Assembly: GCF_011602365.1 (NCBI RefSeq)
Contig: NZ_JAAONZ010000018.1
Span: 1 to 64,000 of the forward strand
Source: Pseudomaricurvus hydrocarbonicus
GTDB lineage: Bacteria; Pseudomonadota; Gammaproteobacteria; Pseudomonadales; Cellvibrionaceae
Direction: 5' to 3'
DNA length: 64,000 nucleotides
Shown here: positions 1 through 8,620 of the stretch, one piece after another
How the letters are laid out: each line of letters opens with the position of its first letter
Numbering within the stretch: the first letter of the stretch is position 1
Notes under the pieces: generated by a model
What the model was told of the DNA's origin: nothing
Databases searched by the model: none
Seen by the model: the letters and a program-made list of their open reading frames with translations, nothing else
Translations under genes and position numbers: made by a program

Positions 1-56
1 CCAGCCACCTTGTCGGCCATGTCCTGTAGTTCTTTGTTTTTCATTGTCGATACCAT
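1..56 (-). CDS. Start of an unidentified gene running off the left edge
   Basis: Reading leftwards from the ATG at 56, an open frame begins MVSTMKNKELQDMADKVA and leaves the window. A purine-rich GAGGAG lies about 10 bases upstream on the minus strand, which favours this start over the ATG at 63 (other frame, only 3 bases from the GGAG). The internal ATG at 44 is also possible. Only about 18 residues are visible, so no family can be assigned. Confidence 0.4.
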   Translation of the reverse strand, partial: MVSTMKNKELQDMADKVA

Positions 57-366
57 GATTCATTAACTCCTCTAGGGTAATATGAATCACGGGGTTTACA
101 CAGTTAGTGGGACATTCTCTCCGGTTTTTTATTAACTTCTCGCTGATTGCTGACAAGCTAATTAGTGTGAACAGGCCCTAGTAACATCCTAATCACTAAT
201 GACTCACGTCTCGCCTCTCGCTTTTGTTTTTCCTTTTTTCCCTTTTGTTTTTCTTTTCCTAGCCACTCGCTACTCGCCACTAGCTACTTGTTTTTTCTTT
301 TACTAGTTACTCGCCACTAGCTACTTGTTTTTTCTTTTACTAGTTACTCGCATCCCGCCACTGGTT
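57..366. other. Non-coding spacer downstream of oppF with pyrimidine-rich repeats
   Basis: I see no gene in these 310 bases. The right half is T/C-rich on the plus strand and holds a 37-bp tandem duplication (separate entry). Positions 266-279 read ACTCGCTACTCGCC, whose reverse complement is also the leading motif of the dispersed element found at 62029. Confidence 0.6.
273..346. repeat. 37-bp direct tandem duplication
   Basis: Two identical 37-bp units, 273-309 and 310-346, each starting CTCGCCACTAGCTACTTG and ending TTTTACTAGTTA; a further CTCGC begins a third. Each unit holds two copies of the otherwise scarce tetranucleotide CTAG. It lies just beyond the oppF stop codon. Confidence 0.9.
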
Positions 367-1317
367 TTAATACAAATGACACGCCACCCAACGATCCGTC
401 GCAATCAGTTGCAACGGCGGGCGTTCACGATGACAGCGATCCATCACCCGATCACAGCGACCGGCAAATCGACAGCCTGCAGGCAGATTTACCGGTGACG
501 GCATCTCTCCCACAATAAGATCGTGGGCGCGGGCTTTTTCCTGCTGCGGATCGGCCAGCGGGTTGGACTTGGTCAGTGCTTGGGTATAGGGATGTTTGGG
601 CGAAAAAAACACCTCGTCCGATGGCCCCTGTTCCACCACAGAACCCAGGTACATCACCACCATGGTGTCTGAAATATAGCGCACCATGGACAGATCGTGC
701 GCGATGAACAACAGCGTCAGCCCCAAAGACTGCTGCAAGTCACCCAACAGGTTAACCACCTGCGCCTGCACCGACACATCCAGGGCCGAAATCGGTTCGT
801 CGCAGACCACAAACGTCGGTTCGGTAATCAACGCCCGCGCAATGCCGATACGCTGGCGCTGGCCACCGGAAAATTCATGCGGGTAACGGCCCAGATAGGA
901 TGCATTCAGGCTCACCCGCTCCAGCCAACTGGCGGCCAATTGCCGCCGCTTCTCGCTGCTGAGTTTACGTTGTTGCAGCCGCAGCGGTTCGGTCAGAATC
1001 TCTTCGATGGTCATGCGCGGATTGAGCGACGCGTAGGGATCCTGAAAAATCATCTGGATGTCTTTGCTCATGCGCCGATAATCGGCGGTGCTGTAACGCT
1101 GCGGCAAGGGCTGACCGCGATACAGTACTTGCCCCCCTGATTTTTCGTGCAGACCCACCAGGGTTTTGCCCAGCGTCGACTTACCGGAGCCGCTCTCCCC
1201 CACCAAACCGACGATGGCGTTTTCGGCAATATCGAGACTGACCTCATCCACCGCGGTGAGGATTTCCCCCCCACCCAACTGAAAGTGCTTGCTGAGATTT
1301 TTAATTTGCATCAACAC
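367..1317 (-). CDS. oppF: Oligopeptide ABC transporter, ATP-binding subunit OppF
   Basis: Second of two ATPases that power an Opp/Dpp-type peptide importer at the inner membrane. The 316-residue product carries Walker A GESGSGKST at residues 40-48, the ABC signature FSGGQRQRIGIARAL near 148, Walker B VVCDEPISALD near 170, and the C-terminal cysteine-bearing oligopeptide/dipeptide domain (PAGCRFAGRCDRVMDRC). Length is usual for OppF. Its start overlaps the end of oppD by 7 bases, consistent with translational coupling as the last gene of oppABCDF. Substrate range (oligopeptide versus dipeptide) cannot be read from the ATPase. Confidence 0.93.
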   Translation of the reverse strand: MLMQIKNLSKHFQLGGGEILTAVDEVSLDIAENAIVGLVGESGSGKSTLGKTLVGLHEKSGGQVLYRGQPLPQRYSTADYRRMSKDIQMIFQDPYASLNPRMTIEEILTEPLRLQQRKLSSEKRRQLAASWLERVSLNASYLGRYPHEFSGGQRQRIGIARALITEPTFVVCDEPISALDVSVQAQVVNLLGDLQQSLGLTLLFIAHDLSMVRYISDTMVVMYLGSVVEQGPSDEVFFSPKHPYTQALTKSNPLADPQQEKARAHDLIVGEMPSPVNLPAGCRFAGRCDRVMDRCHRERPPLQLIATDRWVACHLY

Positions 1318-2411
1318 GACGGCGATCCTTTTGCGGCCGGCTGATACAACCCCTCAACCTCAACCCCCGCTTCTGGGTGTTGCAACCAGCAGCGAGAGAC
1401 GTGGCCGCGGCTAACGGCCATCAGATCGGGCAAGTGCTTGTCACACACCTGCATGGCGTAATCACAGCGACTGCAATAGCCGCACCCCTCGGGTGGCGCA
1501 AACAGATCCGGCGGGCTGCCGGGAATGGCGGTCAGTTTTTCATTCACATGCACATGAGCGTCGGGCATGGCCGCTTTCAAACCCAGAGTGTAGGGGTGGG
1601 CACTGCGATAAAAAATATCCTCCACAGTGCCGCGCTCCACAATCTGACCGGCGTACATCACCGCCACTTGATCGGCCATGCGCGCCACCACCCCCAGGTC
1701 ATGAGTGATCAACACAATGGCCATACCCTCCTCCCGCTGAATTTCGCGCATCAGCTCCAGCACCTGATTCTGGATGGTCACGTCCAGGGCCGTGGTCGGC
1801 TCATCCGCCACCAGCACCGACGGACTGCAGGCCAGGCTCATGGCGATCATTGCGCGCTGCAGCATCCCCCCGGAGAATTCAAACGGGTATTGGCGGGCGC
1901 GCTGGCGGGCTTCGGGAATTTTGGTGCGATCCAGCAAGGCCACAGCGCGCTGCAGTGCCTCGCGCTGCGACATACCCCGATGGATCATCAGGGTTTCGGC
2001 AATTTGTTCACCGATGCGCATGGTGGGGTTGAGGGCACTCATCGGGTCCTGAAACACCATGCCGATGTCCACGCCGCGGATTTTGTTCAACTGCGCCACC
2101 GACAAACCAAGCAGCTCTCTGCCGTTCAATTTGGCCGAACCGCCCACAATGCGTCCTGGCGGCATGGGTATCAGCCCCAGCATGCTCATCATGGTGACCG
2201 ACTTGCCGCAACCGGACTCGCCGACGATGCCCAGGGTCTCACCCGACTGCACCGACAGGGACACACCGCGCACAGCTTGTACACGCCCGCCCTGAGCGGC
2301 AAACTCCACCTGCAGGTTGTTCACCTCCAGTGCCGGCAGCCCCGGTTCGAGCTGCGCCCTTTCGCGCGGGGTATTGGCCGCGGTCATGGTCTCGCCTTGC
2401 TCTTCATTCAT
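1311..2411 (-). CDS. oppD: Oligopeptide ABC transporter, ATP-binding subunit OppD
   Basis: First ATPase of the peptide importer, 366 residues. Walker A GESGCGKS is at about 64-71, the signature reads EFSGGMLQRAMIAMSL, Walker B VLVADEPTTALD, and the C-terminal peptide-transporter extension has the CGYCSRCDYAMQVC cysteine cluster. The first 25 residues are not conserved in the family. An internal ATG at residue 9 has a better spaced AAGG upstream, so the protein may be eight residues shorter. It follows oppC by 12 bases and overlaps oppF. Confidence 0.93.
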   Translation of the reverse strand: MNEEQGETMTAANTPRERAQLEPGLPALEVNNLQVEFAAQGGRVQAVRGVSLSVQSGETLGIVGESGCGKSVTMMSMLGLIPMPPGRIVGGSAKLNGRELLGLSVAQLNKIRGVDIGMVFQDPMSALNPTMRIGEQIAETLMIHRGMSQREALQRAVALLDRTKIPEARQRARQYPFEFSGGMLQRAMIAMSLACSPSVLVADEPTTALDVTIQNQVLELMREIQREEGMAIVLITHDLGVVARMADQVAVMYAGQIVERGTVEDIFYRSAHPYTLGLKAAMPDAHVHVNEKLTAIPGSPPDLFAPPEGCGYCSRCDYAMQVCDKHLPDLMAVSRGHVSRCWLQHPEAGVEVEGLYQPAAKGSPSC

Positions 2412-2423
2412 ACATAGCCTGAC

Positions 2424-3842
2424 TTAGCCTTTCATCTTCGCATCGAGGGCATCGCGCAAGCCGTCACCCAGTAGATTGAACGCCAGCACCGTCAAACTGA
2501 TGAACAGCGCCGGGAACAACAGTTCGTGCGGGTGACTCATGAACGACTTCACGCCGTCATTGCACATCGCCCCCCAGCTGGGTGTCGGTGGCGCCACCCC
2601 CATGCCAATAAACGACAGGAAGGCCTCGGTAAAAATGGCCGAGGGTATGGAAAACGTCAGCGACACCAACACCACTCCCATCACATTCGGCAGCATGTGG
2701 CGCAGGATCAGATAGCGGCTGTTCGCCCCCATCAATTGAGCGGCTTCGACGAACGGCTGCTCACGCAACTGCAACACCTGACCGCGCACCAGTTTAGCGG
2801 CGGTGGGCCAGCCCAATAACACCATCGCAATCAGCATCGGCGTCACCCCGCTTTCTCCCGGGCCAATGCCCATGGCGACGCGGAACAGAATCATAAACAG
2901 CAGAAACGGCAGGGCAATGACAAAATCCGCAAAGCGCATCATCACTTCATCAGTGCGTCCCCCCAGATAACCGGAAAGGCCACCGTAAACAATGCCCATC
3001 GCCACAAACAGCAGCGGCGCCACGATGCCAATGAACAGGGACGTTTGACCGCCATAGACCAGCCGCGCCAACAGATCGCGACCGAGATAATCCGTGCCCA
3101 TCAGATGACGCTGAAGTTCCACTTCGCGGCCGATCATCGAGTCGGTCTGATCGGCCGTAATCAGGCCGCGGCTTAGCGCCGCCCGCACACTGATGGCCAG
3201 GCGCGGGGTGGCTTTTACGGTGGCGTAATCCGACACCTCGCCCGTGTCGGCAACGGCTCGCACGGAATAGTAGTAAGGCATGTTTTGCAGTTTGAGGCGA
3301 TCTTCATAAGAGACCTGCTCGGGCTGCTCGGTTTGCCCCAGCGGCAAGCCCAGGTCGGTCGCACCACTGGGCACCAGTAGATGGCGATAAACCTGATAGG
3401 CCTTGGCACCGGCCACCGGCTGCCAGGCGAGGCGCACGGACTCCGTATTGGCCTCACCCACCAGGGTTAACCCGGTCACCCTGGTCGCCGGATCAAAAGG
3501 CGCGCTCTGTAGCCGGGCCAGCTCAGCCGGCCTCACCTGTTGACCCGGCCAGGGCTGGGTATCCACCACCAGGGATTTTTTTTCCAGACTCGGCGCCTGG
3601 GAAATTTGCGTGAGGTCTTGCCCAACGGCATCAAACGGCACCACAAACGGCAGCACATAAGAAAACAACAACAGCGCCGCAATCAGATACAGCGACCACA
3701 TCGCCCGGCGATTGCGCTGCAGCCGCCGCCAGGCATCCTGCCAGTACGACAGGGAGGGACGCACAATCTGATCTGGGTGTTGTGCTTTGGCCAGAGGCGC
3801 AAAGTCGTCAGCCGTCAGCGTTTGAGTCAGCGTCATCCTCAC
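2424..3842 (-). CDS. oppC: Oligopeptide ABC transporter permease OppC with an inserted FN3-like domain
   Basis: Inner-membrane permease that pairs with OppB. At 472 residues it is well over 100 longer than usual OppC (about 300). Residues 33-70 are the conserved N-terminal segment and first membrane helix. The permease core resumes near residue 245 (HLMGTDYLGRDLLARLVYGG), and the EAA loop reads EAAQLMGANSRYLILRHMLPN. Between them, residues 121-213 look like a fibronectin type III fold: alternating strands with SVRLAWQPVAGAKAYQVYR and a later YYYSVRAVADTGEVSDYA, which would lie in the periplasm. The GTG start follows the oppB stop directly. Confidence 0.9.
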   Translation of the reverse strand: MRMTLTQTLTADDFAPLAKAQHPDQIVRPSLSYWQDAWRRLQRNRRAMWSLYLIAALLLFSYVLPFVVPFDAVGQDLTQISQAPSLEKKSLVVDTQPWPGQQVRPAELARLQSAPFDPATRVTGLTLVGEANTESVRLAWQPVAGAKAYQVYRHLLVPSGATDLGLPLGQTEQPEQVSYEDRLKLQNMPYYYSVRAVADTGEVSDYATVKATPRLAISVRAALSRGLITADQTDSMIGREVELQRHLMGTDYLGRDLLARLVYGGQTSLFIGIVAPLLFVAMGIVYGGLSGYLGGRTDEVMMRFADFVIALPFLLFMILFRVAMGIGPGESGVTPMLIAMVLLGWPTAAKLVRGQVLQLREQPFVEAAQLMGANSRYLILRHMLPNVMGVVLVSLTFSIPSAIFTEAFLSFIGMGVAPPTPSWGAMCNDGVKSFMSHPHELLFPALFISLTVLAFNLLGDGLRDALDAKMKG

Positions 3843-4787
3843 TTACCCCCGGACCTGACCGACCCGAATCCTCGGGTCGATAAAGCCATACAGTATGTCC
3901 ACCAGCAGCACCATGAACACCAGAAACGCACCGTAAAACACCGTGGTTCCCATAATCACGGTGTAATCCAGCTGCTGCACCGCCTGCACAAAGAAGCGCC
4001 CCAACCCCGGGATGGCAAATACCAGCTCCACCACAAACCCCCCGGTGGTGATGGCGGCAATGGACGGTCCCAACACGGTCACCACCGGCAAAATGGCGTT
4101 GCGCAATTGGTGTTTGAAAAAAATCCGCAGCGGTGACACGCCTTTTGCCCGGGCGGTGCGAATGTAATCGGCACTGGTCACTTCCAGCATCGAGGAGCGC
4201 ATCAACCGGGTCAGGTAAGCCATGGTCCCCAGCCCCAGCACCAGTGCCGGCACCAGCATGTGCCCAAAACTTCCCCAGCCGGCCACCGGCAACAGGGAAA
4301 ATCCCAGCCACTCGTTCATCGCCAAAATCCCCAGCTGCCCGAGCATGGCAAACACAAAACTCGGCACCGAGACGGCGATCACCACCAAAAACATGATCAC
4401 ACTGTCGGGCCAGCGATCCCGGTACACCGCCGTCAACGCCCCCCACACAACCCCGCCCACCGTTGCGATGATAAGCGCCAGGACGCCCAGCACCGCAGAG
4501 ACGGGAAAATGCTCGCGGATGATGTCGTTGACGTGGCGGTTTTTTTGCGTAAACGAAATGCCAAAGTCACCGTGTAGCATGTTCGACAAAAAGATGCCGT
4601 ACTGCTGCAGCACCGGTTTATCCAGGCCGTAGCGGGCCTCGAGATTGCGACGAATTTCCGGCGCCACAGCCTTGTCGTTGGCCAGCGGATCCCCCGGCAC
4701 GGCATGCATGGCGACGAAGGTCGCGGTGGCAATAAACCAGATGGTAATCACCCCGGACAAGAGCCGTTTAAAAATAAACTGCGTCAC
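3843..4787 (-). CDS. oppB: Oligopeptide ABC transporter permease OppB
   Basis: Inner-membrane permease of 314 residues, the usual length. It starts with the family signature helix MTQFIFKRLLSGVITIWFIATATF and a short periplasmic loop containing GDPLAND. The C-terminal permease domain has a clear EAA loop (RTARAKGVSPLRIFFKHQLRNAILPVV) that contacts the ATPases. It ends one base before the GTG of oppC and begins one base after the oppA stop, so the genes are tightly packed. Confidence 0.93.
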   Translation of the reverse strand: MTQFIFKRLLSGVITIWFIATATFVAMHAVPGDPLANDKAVAPEIRRNLEARYGLDKPVLQQYGIFLSNMLHGDFGISFTQKNRHVNDIIREHFPVSAVLGVLALIIATVGGVVWGALTAVYRDRWPDSVIMFLVVIAVSVPSFVFAMLGQLGILAMNEWLGFSLLPVAGWGSFGHMLVPALVLGLGTMAYLTRLMRSSMLEVTSADYIRTARAKGVSPLRIFFKHQLRNAILPVVTVLGPSIAAITTGGFVVELVFAIPGLGRFFVQAVQQLDYTVIMGTTVFYGAFLVFMVLLVDILYGFIDPRIRVGQVRG

Positions 4788-6566
4788 TTAAGGTTCCTTT
4801 TCCAAAATGACGCCAGCACCGCGATGAGCGTTGGGGGTAAGGCCGGAGCCTGGCGCAATACGGGTCTTGGGGTTAAGGCGGCTCTCGGGGTTAACACTGG
4901 TCTCGGCGTTAACACTGACCTCAGGCTGAATACTGGCATAGTTAAAATTGGGATCGCCACCCAGCGCACGCCGCAAAACCCCTTGCAGGCGCGGGTTTTG
5001 CACATAGACATTGCCACGCTCGTATAACGGCACAATCACCGCATCGGCAAACAAAATTTTCTGCATTTGATCAAACGCGTGCATGCGCTCGGCCACATCC
5101 AGCGAACTCTGAGCCACCGCCACCCAGTGGTCGTAGCGTTCATTGCGGTAACGCCCGCGGTTGTTGAGGTTATGACTGGCAAACAGGTCACCGTAGGTCA
5201 ACAGGTCTTCGTAATCCGGCCCCCAGCCTGACACCACCATATCAAAATCACCACTGCCCGTCTTTGCCAGTCGCTGTTTGAAAATTTGCATGTCCACCCG
5301 AATTTCCAGTCCCAAAGACTGCCCCAGCAAGGTCTGTAAATACTCGGCGGTTTTTTGCCCTCCGGGGCTGTCATCCGCCAGCAGAGAAATCGGGGGAATT
5401 TTTGCCACTCCCAGCTCTTGCTTCGCCTTGTCCAGATACGCTCGAGCCTTGGTCACATTCAGCTCCGGTTTTTGCGCCGGGTATTCGCGCACAAAAAAAT
5501 CCTGCTTGCCTTTCAGCCAGCGGGGGAACAGCGTGTAGGTTGGAAAACTGCCGGGGCTGCCCATCACTTTATACACCAGGTCATCGGTATTGAAGACCTG
5601 TTGAATCGCCTTGCGCAGATTGCGGTTGCGGGTCACCCGCGCATCGCGGTGATTGAATTCAATGTAAAAAATGGCACCGTCCAGGTAGGATTTGATCTGC
5701 ATCCGCTCCCGCAGAGCCCCCTCCAGGCTTTCCGAGTTGAGGCTGCTAGCCATGGCGATCTTGTGGTCGCGGTACAGATTCATGTGCGCATTGGGATCTT
5801 CGGTAATGTAGGGCACATCAATGCGGTTCAGCCAGACGTGCTCCCGCCCCCAGTAATGGGGGTTTTTCTCCATCCTCACCGACGCGCCATGCACCCAGCG
5901 GGTGAGCGCAAACGGGCCGTTGTAGAGCATGTCCCGGGCCTCGGCGGCGTACCGGGAACCCCGCGAGCGATAGAAAGATTCTTTTACCGGAAACAGGGTG
6001 CGAAACGCCGTCAAACCGAGAAAATAGGGACACGGCTGGTGCAGGGAGACTTCCAGGGTGTGGTCATCCAGCGCCCGTACCCCCAGAGTCGACGGCGCCA
6101 TTTGGCCGTCGTTAATCGCTTGGGCGTTTTGCACCGGAAACAGAATAGACGCGTACTCGGACGCCACGGCTGGCGTGACGGCCTGCTGCCAGGAGAACAC
6201 AAAATCCTGCGCCGTCACCGGCGAGCCATCACTCCATTTGGCGTCGGGCCGCAACCAGAAGGTGGCGCCGTCATCGCGCAGCTGCCAGCGCTGCGCCACC
6301 CCGCCGACCAGATCGCCATTAGGGTCATAGCGCAACAGGCCCTCCATGACGTGCCCCAGCAGCATGCCACTGACCGCGTCGGTGGAGGTGATGGCGTTCA
6401 TGTCCGGAGGTTCCTGACTCATCGCCACGGTCACCGTGCGGGACTGGTAATCCAGATCCGTTGCCTGCACCGCTGCTGACACCACCGTGATCAGCAGACA
6501 CAACAGCAAAGACCATTGGCCTCGATTTCTGCCGGATCGTTGCCGGTGACTAGCCGCCCTTGTCAT
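4788..6566 (-). CDS. oppA: Peptide-binding protein OppA with a repetitive C-terminal tail
   Basis: Periplasmic substrate-binding protein of the SBP_bac_5 family, 592 residues. A signal peptide is visible: a basic start, hydrophobic core LLLCLLITVVSAA and a likely cut after AVQA at residue 35. The body has the family pattern (WSDGSPVTAQDFVFSW, YNGPFALTRW, FEIRVDMQIF-like segments). Residues 551-580 form five degenerate hexapeptides with an 18-bp DNA period, a tail not expected in this family. As the first gene of oppABCDF it probably carries the operon promoter in the 308 bases upstream, but I could not fix the -10/-35 boxes. Confidence 0.93.
   Translation of the reverse strand: MTRAASHRQRSGRNRGQWSLLLCLLITVVSAAVQATDLDYQSRTVTVAMSQEPPDMNAITSTDAVSGMLLGHVMEGLLRYDPNGDLVGGVAQRWQLRDDGATFWLRPDAKWSDGSPVTAQDFVFSWQQAVTPAVASEYASILFPVQNAQAINDGQMAPSTLGVRALDDHTLEVSLHQPCPYFLGLTAFRTLFPVKESFYRSRGSRYAAEARDMLYNGPFALTRWVHGASVRMEKNPHYWGREHVWLNRIDVPYITEDPNAHMNLYRDHKIAMASSLNSESLEGALRERMQIKSYLDGAIFYIEFNHRDARVTRNRNLRKAIQQVFNTDDLVYKVMGSPGSFPTYTLFPRWLKGKQDFFVREYPAQKPELNVTKARAYLDKAKQELGVAKIPPISLLADDSPGGQKTAEYLQTLLGQSLGLEIRVDMQIFKQRLAKTGSGDFDMVVSGWGPDYEDLLTYGDLFASHNLNNRGRYRNERYDHWVAVAQSSLDVAERMHAFDQMQKILFADAVIVPLYERGNVYVQNPRLQGVLRRALGGDPNFNYASIQPEVSVNAETSVNPESRLNPKTRIAPGSGLTPNAHRGAGVILEKEP
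4827..4916 (-). repeat. Degenerate 18-bp tandem repeat encoding the OppA tail
   Basis: Five in-frame 18-bp units at the 3' end of oppA encode SVNAET, SVNPES, RLNPKT, RIAPGS and GLTPNA. On the plus strand a GGGGTTAA/GGCGTTAA core recurs with the same period. Confidence 0.8.
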
Positions 6567-6874
6567 GACCGCGTTTCCCCATTTCTGAAAAGCTTATTAC
6601 CCTTAAGCATAAAGGTTTTCGGTGGGGGATGAGATGCTTAATGGCCAGGATTTTCAAAATTTTGGCCTCTGCCCTTGCCTTTATGCCACGGCGACACCGT
6701 TCACCACGGCATAAAGCCAGGGGACAGGGGACAGGGGACAGGCTAAAACCAAGGTCGTCTTAAATCGAACGAGCGCCGGCACGCCATGAGCGAGGGTGCC
6801 GGTTATCGAGGAGCGCCATCCGGCAAAGCCAGCGCGCCGCCCAGACCGGCACGAACCTCAGGCCGACACGAACC
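6567..6874. other. Spacer between a glutaredoxin gene and oppA
   Basis: No gene seen in 308 bases. It should hold the glutaredoxin 3' end and the opp promoter. A 9-bp inverted repeat (CTTTATGCC at 6679-6687 and GGCATAAAG at 6708-6716) could form a hairpin, but no T-run follows on either strand. An 8-bp unit GGGGACAG is repeated about three times around 6719-6742. Confidence 0.5.
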
Positions 6875-7117
6875 TCAGGCCGCTTGGGCCGCCAGGTGCT
6901 TTTCCAGGGCTTCGAAGCCACCTATATACTCCTGGCCGTAGAAAATCTGTGGCACGGTGGTCACCGTCTGGCCGACGGTCTTGGACAAATCCGCCTTGGA
7001 GATATTTTCATCGTGAATATCCACGTAGCGGAACGGCAGCTCTTTCTCCTCCAGCAATTGCTTGGCGCGACGACAAAACCCACATTGCTGGTGACCAAAA
7101 ACGGTGTAACGGGACAT
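6875..7117 (-). CDS. Glutaredoxin, GrxA-like, with a CGFC active site
   Basis: Small thiol-disulfide oxidoreductase of 80 residues that would use glutathione to reduce protein or ribonucleotide reductase disulfides. The fold signature is clear: YTVFGHQQCGFCRRAKQLL, the TVPQIF cis-proline loop and IGGFEAL. The YVDIHDENISKADLSKTVG segment resembles GrxA more than GrxC. The active site is CGFC rather than the usual CPYC, which should alter redox potential. I start at the ATG at 7117 because GGAG sits 7 bases upstream; the longer open frame begins 30 bases earlier without a site. Confidence 0.85.
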   Translation of the reverse strand: MSRYTVFGHQQCGFCRRAKQLLEEKELPFRYVDIHDENISKADLSKTVGQTVTTVPQIFYGQEYIGGFEALEKHLAAQAA

Positions 7118-7296
7118 AAGCCTTCTCCAATTCAAGGGCTGTTTCAAGTGATGAGTAGGTTACTGGAGTTGTTTGAATTGGTTAAATTGATTAATCCTAA
7201 GCACTCAATAGGTTTTACCTTAAAGCCTGCCTACGCCTCCGGGCACTGCGGATGTGGGTATGGCTTCTCCACCTGCCCTGCCACCGCTCCAAACCA

Positions 7297-7647
7297 TCAC
7301 TCTCCCACAGGCGGCATCCAGCGGTAATGACCCAGATCAACCCGCCCGGCGTCTGTCACCTCAACCCCCTCCGCCAGTAATTTTTGCTTCTGCACCTCGA
7401 ACGCTGCGGCATTCGTTAAGGCAATCTGGCCGGATTTATTGATGACCCGGTGCCAGGGCAGTTGATGTTTGGCGGACAGCGCATGCAGCAACCGCACCAC
7501 CTGCCGAGCCGCCCGGGGGCTGCCAGCCGCCGTCGCAATATCGCCATAAGTACTGACCGCGCCGACGGGAATGGCACGAATCAACCGCACCACCGCCTGA
7601 CTGAAGGGGGCCAGTCCCGCTAACGCGTCCGGATCCTGTCTGCTCAC
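7297..7647 (-). CDS. Alkyltransferase-like protein (ATL, MGMT fold without the acceptor cysteine)
   Basis: 116-residue DNA-binding protein of the O6-alkylguanine alkyltransferase C-terminal fold. The helix-turn-helix stretch VSTYGDIATAAGSPRAARQV is followed by PWHRVINKSG, where methyltransferases have PCHRVI. Tryptophan in place of the acceptor cysteine defines ATL proteins, which bind alkylated guanine and hand it to nucleotide excision repair. It is probably cytoplasmic. It lies alone between a glutaredoxin gene and secB, same strand, with a 215-base spacer upstream. Confidence 0.9.
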   Translation of the reverse strand: MSRQDPDALAGLAPFSQAVVRLIRAIPVGAVSTYGDIATAAGSPRAARQVVRLLHALSAKHQLPWHRVINKSGQIALTNAAAFEVQKQKLLAEGVEVTDAGRVDLGHYRWMPPVGE

Positions 7648-7716
7648 CGCCTCACCTTTTGTCGGGCCCTGCGTGACGCGGCTTCGCTTTCACGGCATGC
7701 CTCTCATTGCACAGTT

Positions 7717-7750
7717 CACATTGCACATTGCACATTGCACACCGCACATG
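7717..7750. repeat. 9-bp tandem repeat (CATTGCACA)
   Basis: The nine-base unit CACATTGCA recurs about three times and then decays (ACACCGCACATGACAC). It lies between the ATL gene and the secB terminator and is too short to code. Confidence 0.7.
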
Positions 7751-7806
7751 ACACCGCTGCTGCAAAGCAGGTACCTGGCGATCCCTTTTGAATCGGCCCC
7801 GAAACC

Positions 7807-7832
7807 AAAAAAGCCCCGCAATGCGGGGCTTT
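7807..7832 (-). terminator. Rho-independent terminator of secB
   Basis: A perfect 10-bp stem (AAGCCCCGCA at 7811-7820, TGCGGGGCTT at 7822-7831) with a one-base apex on paper. On the minus strand it is followed by a run of six T, 31 bases past the secB stop codon. Confidence 0.9.
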
Positions 7833-7862
7833 ACAGCAGATATGACCTGTTATCACATCAAC

Positions 7863-8375
7863 TTAGTTAACCGTGGCATCACCCGATTCGGCTTCAGCTT
7901 CGGCTTTTTGTTTCGCCTGGGCAATGGCCTGAGCAAACAGAGCGTCAAAGTTAATCGGTGGCAACATCAAAGCAGGGAAGCTGCCTTTAGTGATGACATT
8001 GTCGATGGCTTCGCGAGCGTATGGGAACAGGATGTTCGGACACACGGTGTTCAATACCTGTGCCAACTGCTGGCCTTCAATGCCCTGGATACCGAACAGA
8101 CCAGCCTGATGTACTTCGACCAGGAAAGCGGTTTCTTCTTCCAGCTTCACAGTGATGGTCAACGTCAGAACCACTTCATACAGACCGTCTTCGATCTTGT
8201 TGGTCTTGGTGTTCAATTCCTGATTAACCTGAGGTTTCCACTGTTTACGGAAAGCTTCAGCACCCATAGGGGCCTCAAAGGATAAATCCTTCAGGTAAAT
8301 ACGCTGCATTGCGAATTGTTGTCCTGGCTGCTCAGCTGCGCCTTCGGTTGCTTCAGTGGTTTGTTCTTCTGCCAT
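7863..8375 (-). CDS. secB: Protein-export chaperone SecB
   Basis: Cytoplasmic tetrameric chaperone that keeps preproteins unfolded and passes them to SecA. The 170-residue product shows the family start [16 protein letters not shown], the [11 protein letters not shown] and LEVVLTLT-type strands (here [29 protein letters not shown]) and the [13 protein letters not shown] segment. The ends are acidic and low in complexity, as usual. It is third in the conserved order yibN-grxC-secB. The E. coli follow-on gene gpsA is absent, and a terminator closes the unit. Confidence 0.96.
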   Translation of the reverse strand: MAEEQTTEATEGAAEQPGQQFAMQRIYLKDLSFEAPMGAEAFRKQWKPQVNQELNTKTNKIEDGLYEVVLTLTITVKLEEETAFLVEVHQAGLFGIQGIEGQQLAQVLNTVCPNILFPYAREAIDNVITKGSFPALMLPPINFDALFAQAIAQAKQKAEAEAESGDATVN

Positions 8376-8620
8376 AATACTGCCTACGCTCTATTTTATA
8401 TTTAGATAAAAAAAATGGCTGTCCCTGCAACGATTCAGCAATAACAATCGCCGCCGGACTCACCATCAGATAAAGGGTGTTGAATGAGTTATGGGGCCAG
8501 CCAGAATGAATTCAACCCTTGATTTTGAATTTTCCACCTGCCCCCTGATTTTATCGGGAACCGCGTTCTATTCTGGTCATTCTGGCCTGCGATACAGGTT
8601 ACCTGGCCCTGCTCACCCGG

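Noticed and set aside
273-346. CRISPR array
   Set aside because: Only two direct head-to-tail 37-bp copies without spacers; there are no cas genes in the window.
5355-6479. 374-codon open frame opposite oppA
   Set aside because: Antisense shadow of oppA with no recognisable domain and no ribosome-binding site.
6679-6716. Hairpin as the glutaredoxin terminator
   Set aside because: A 9-bp stem exists, but the loop is long and no T-run follows on the minus strand.
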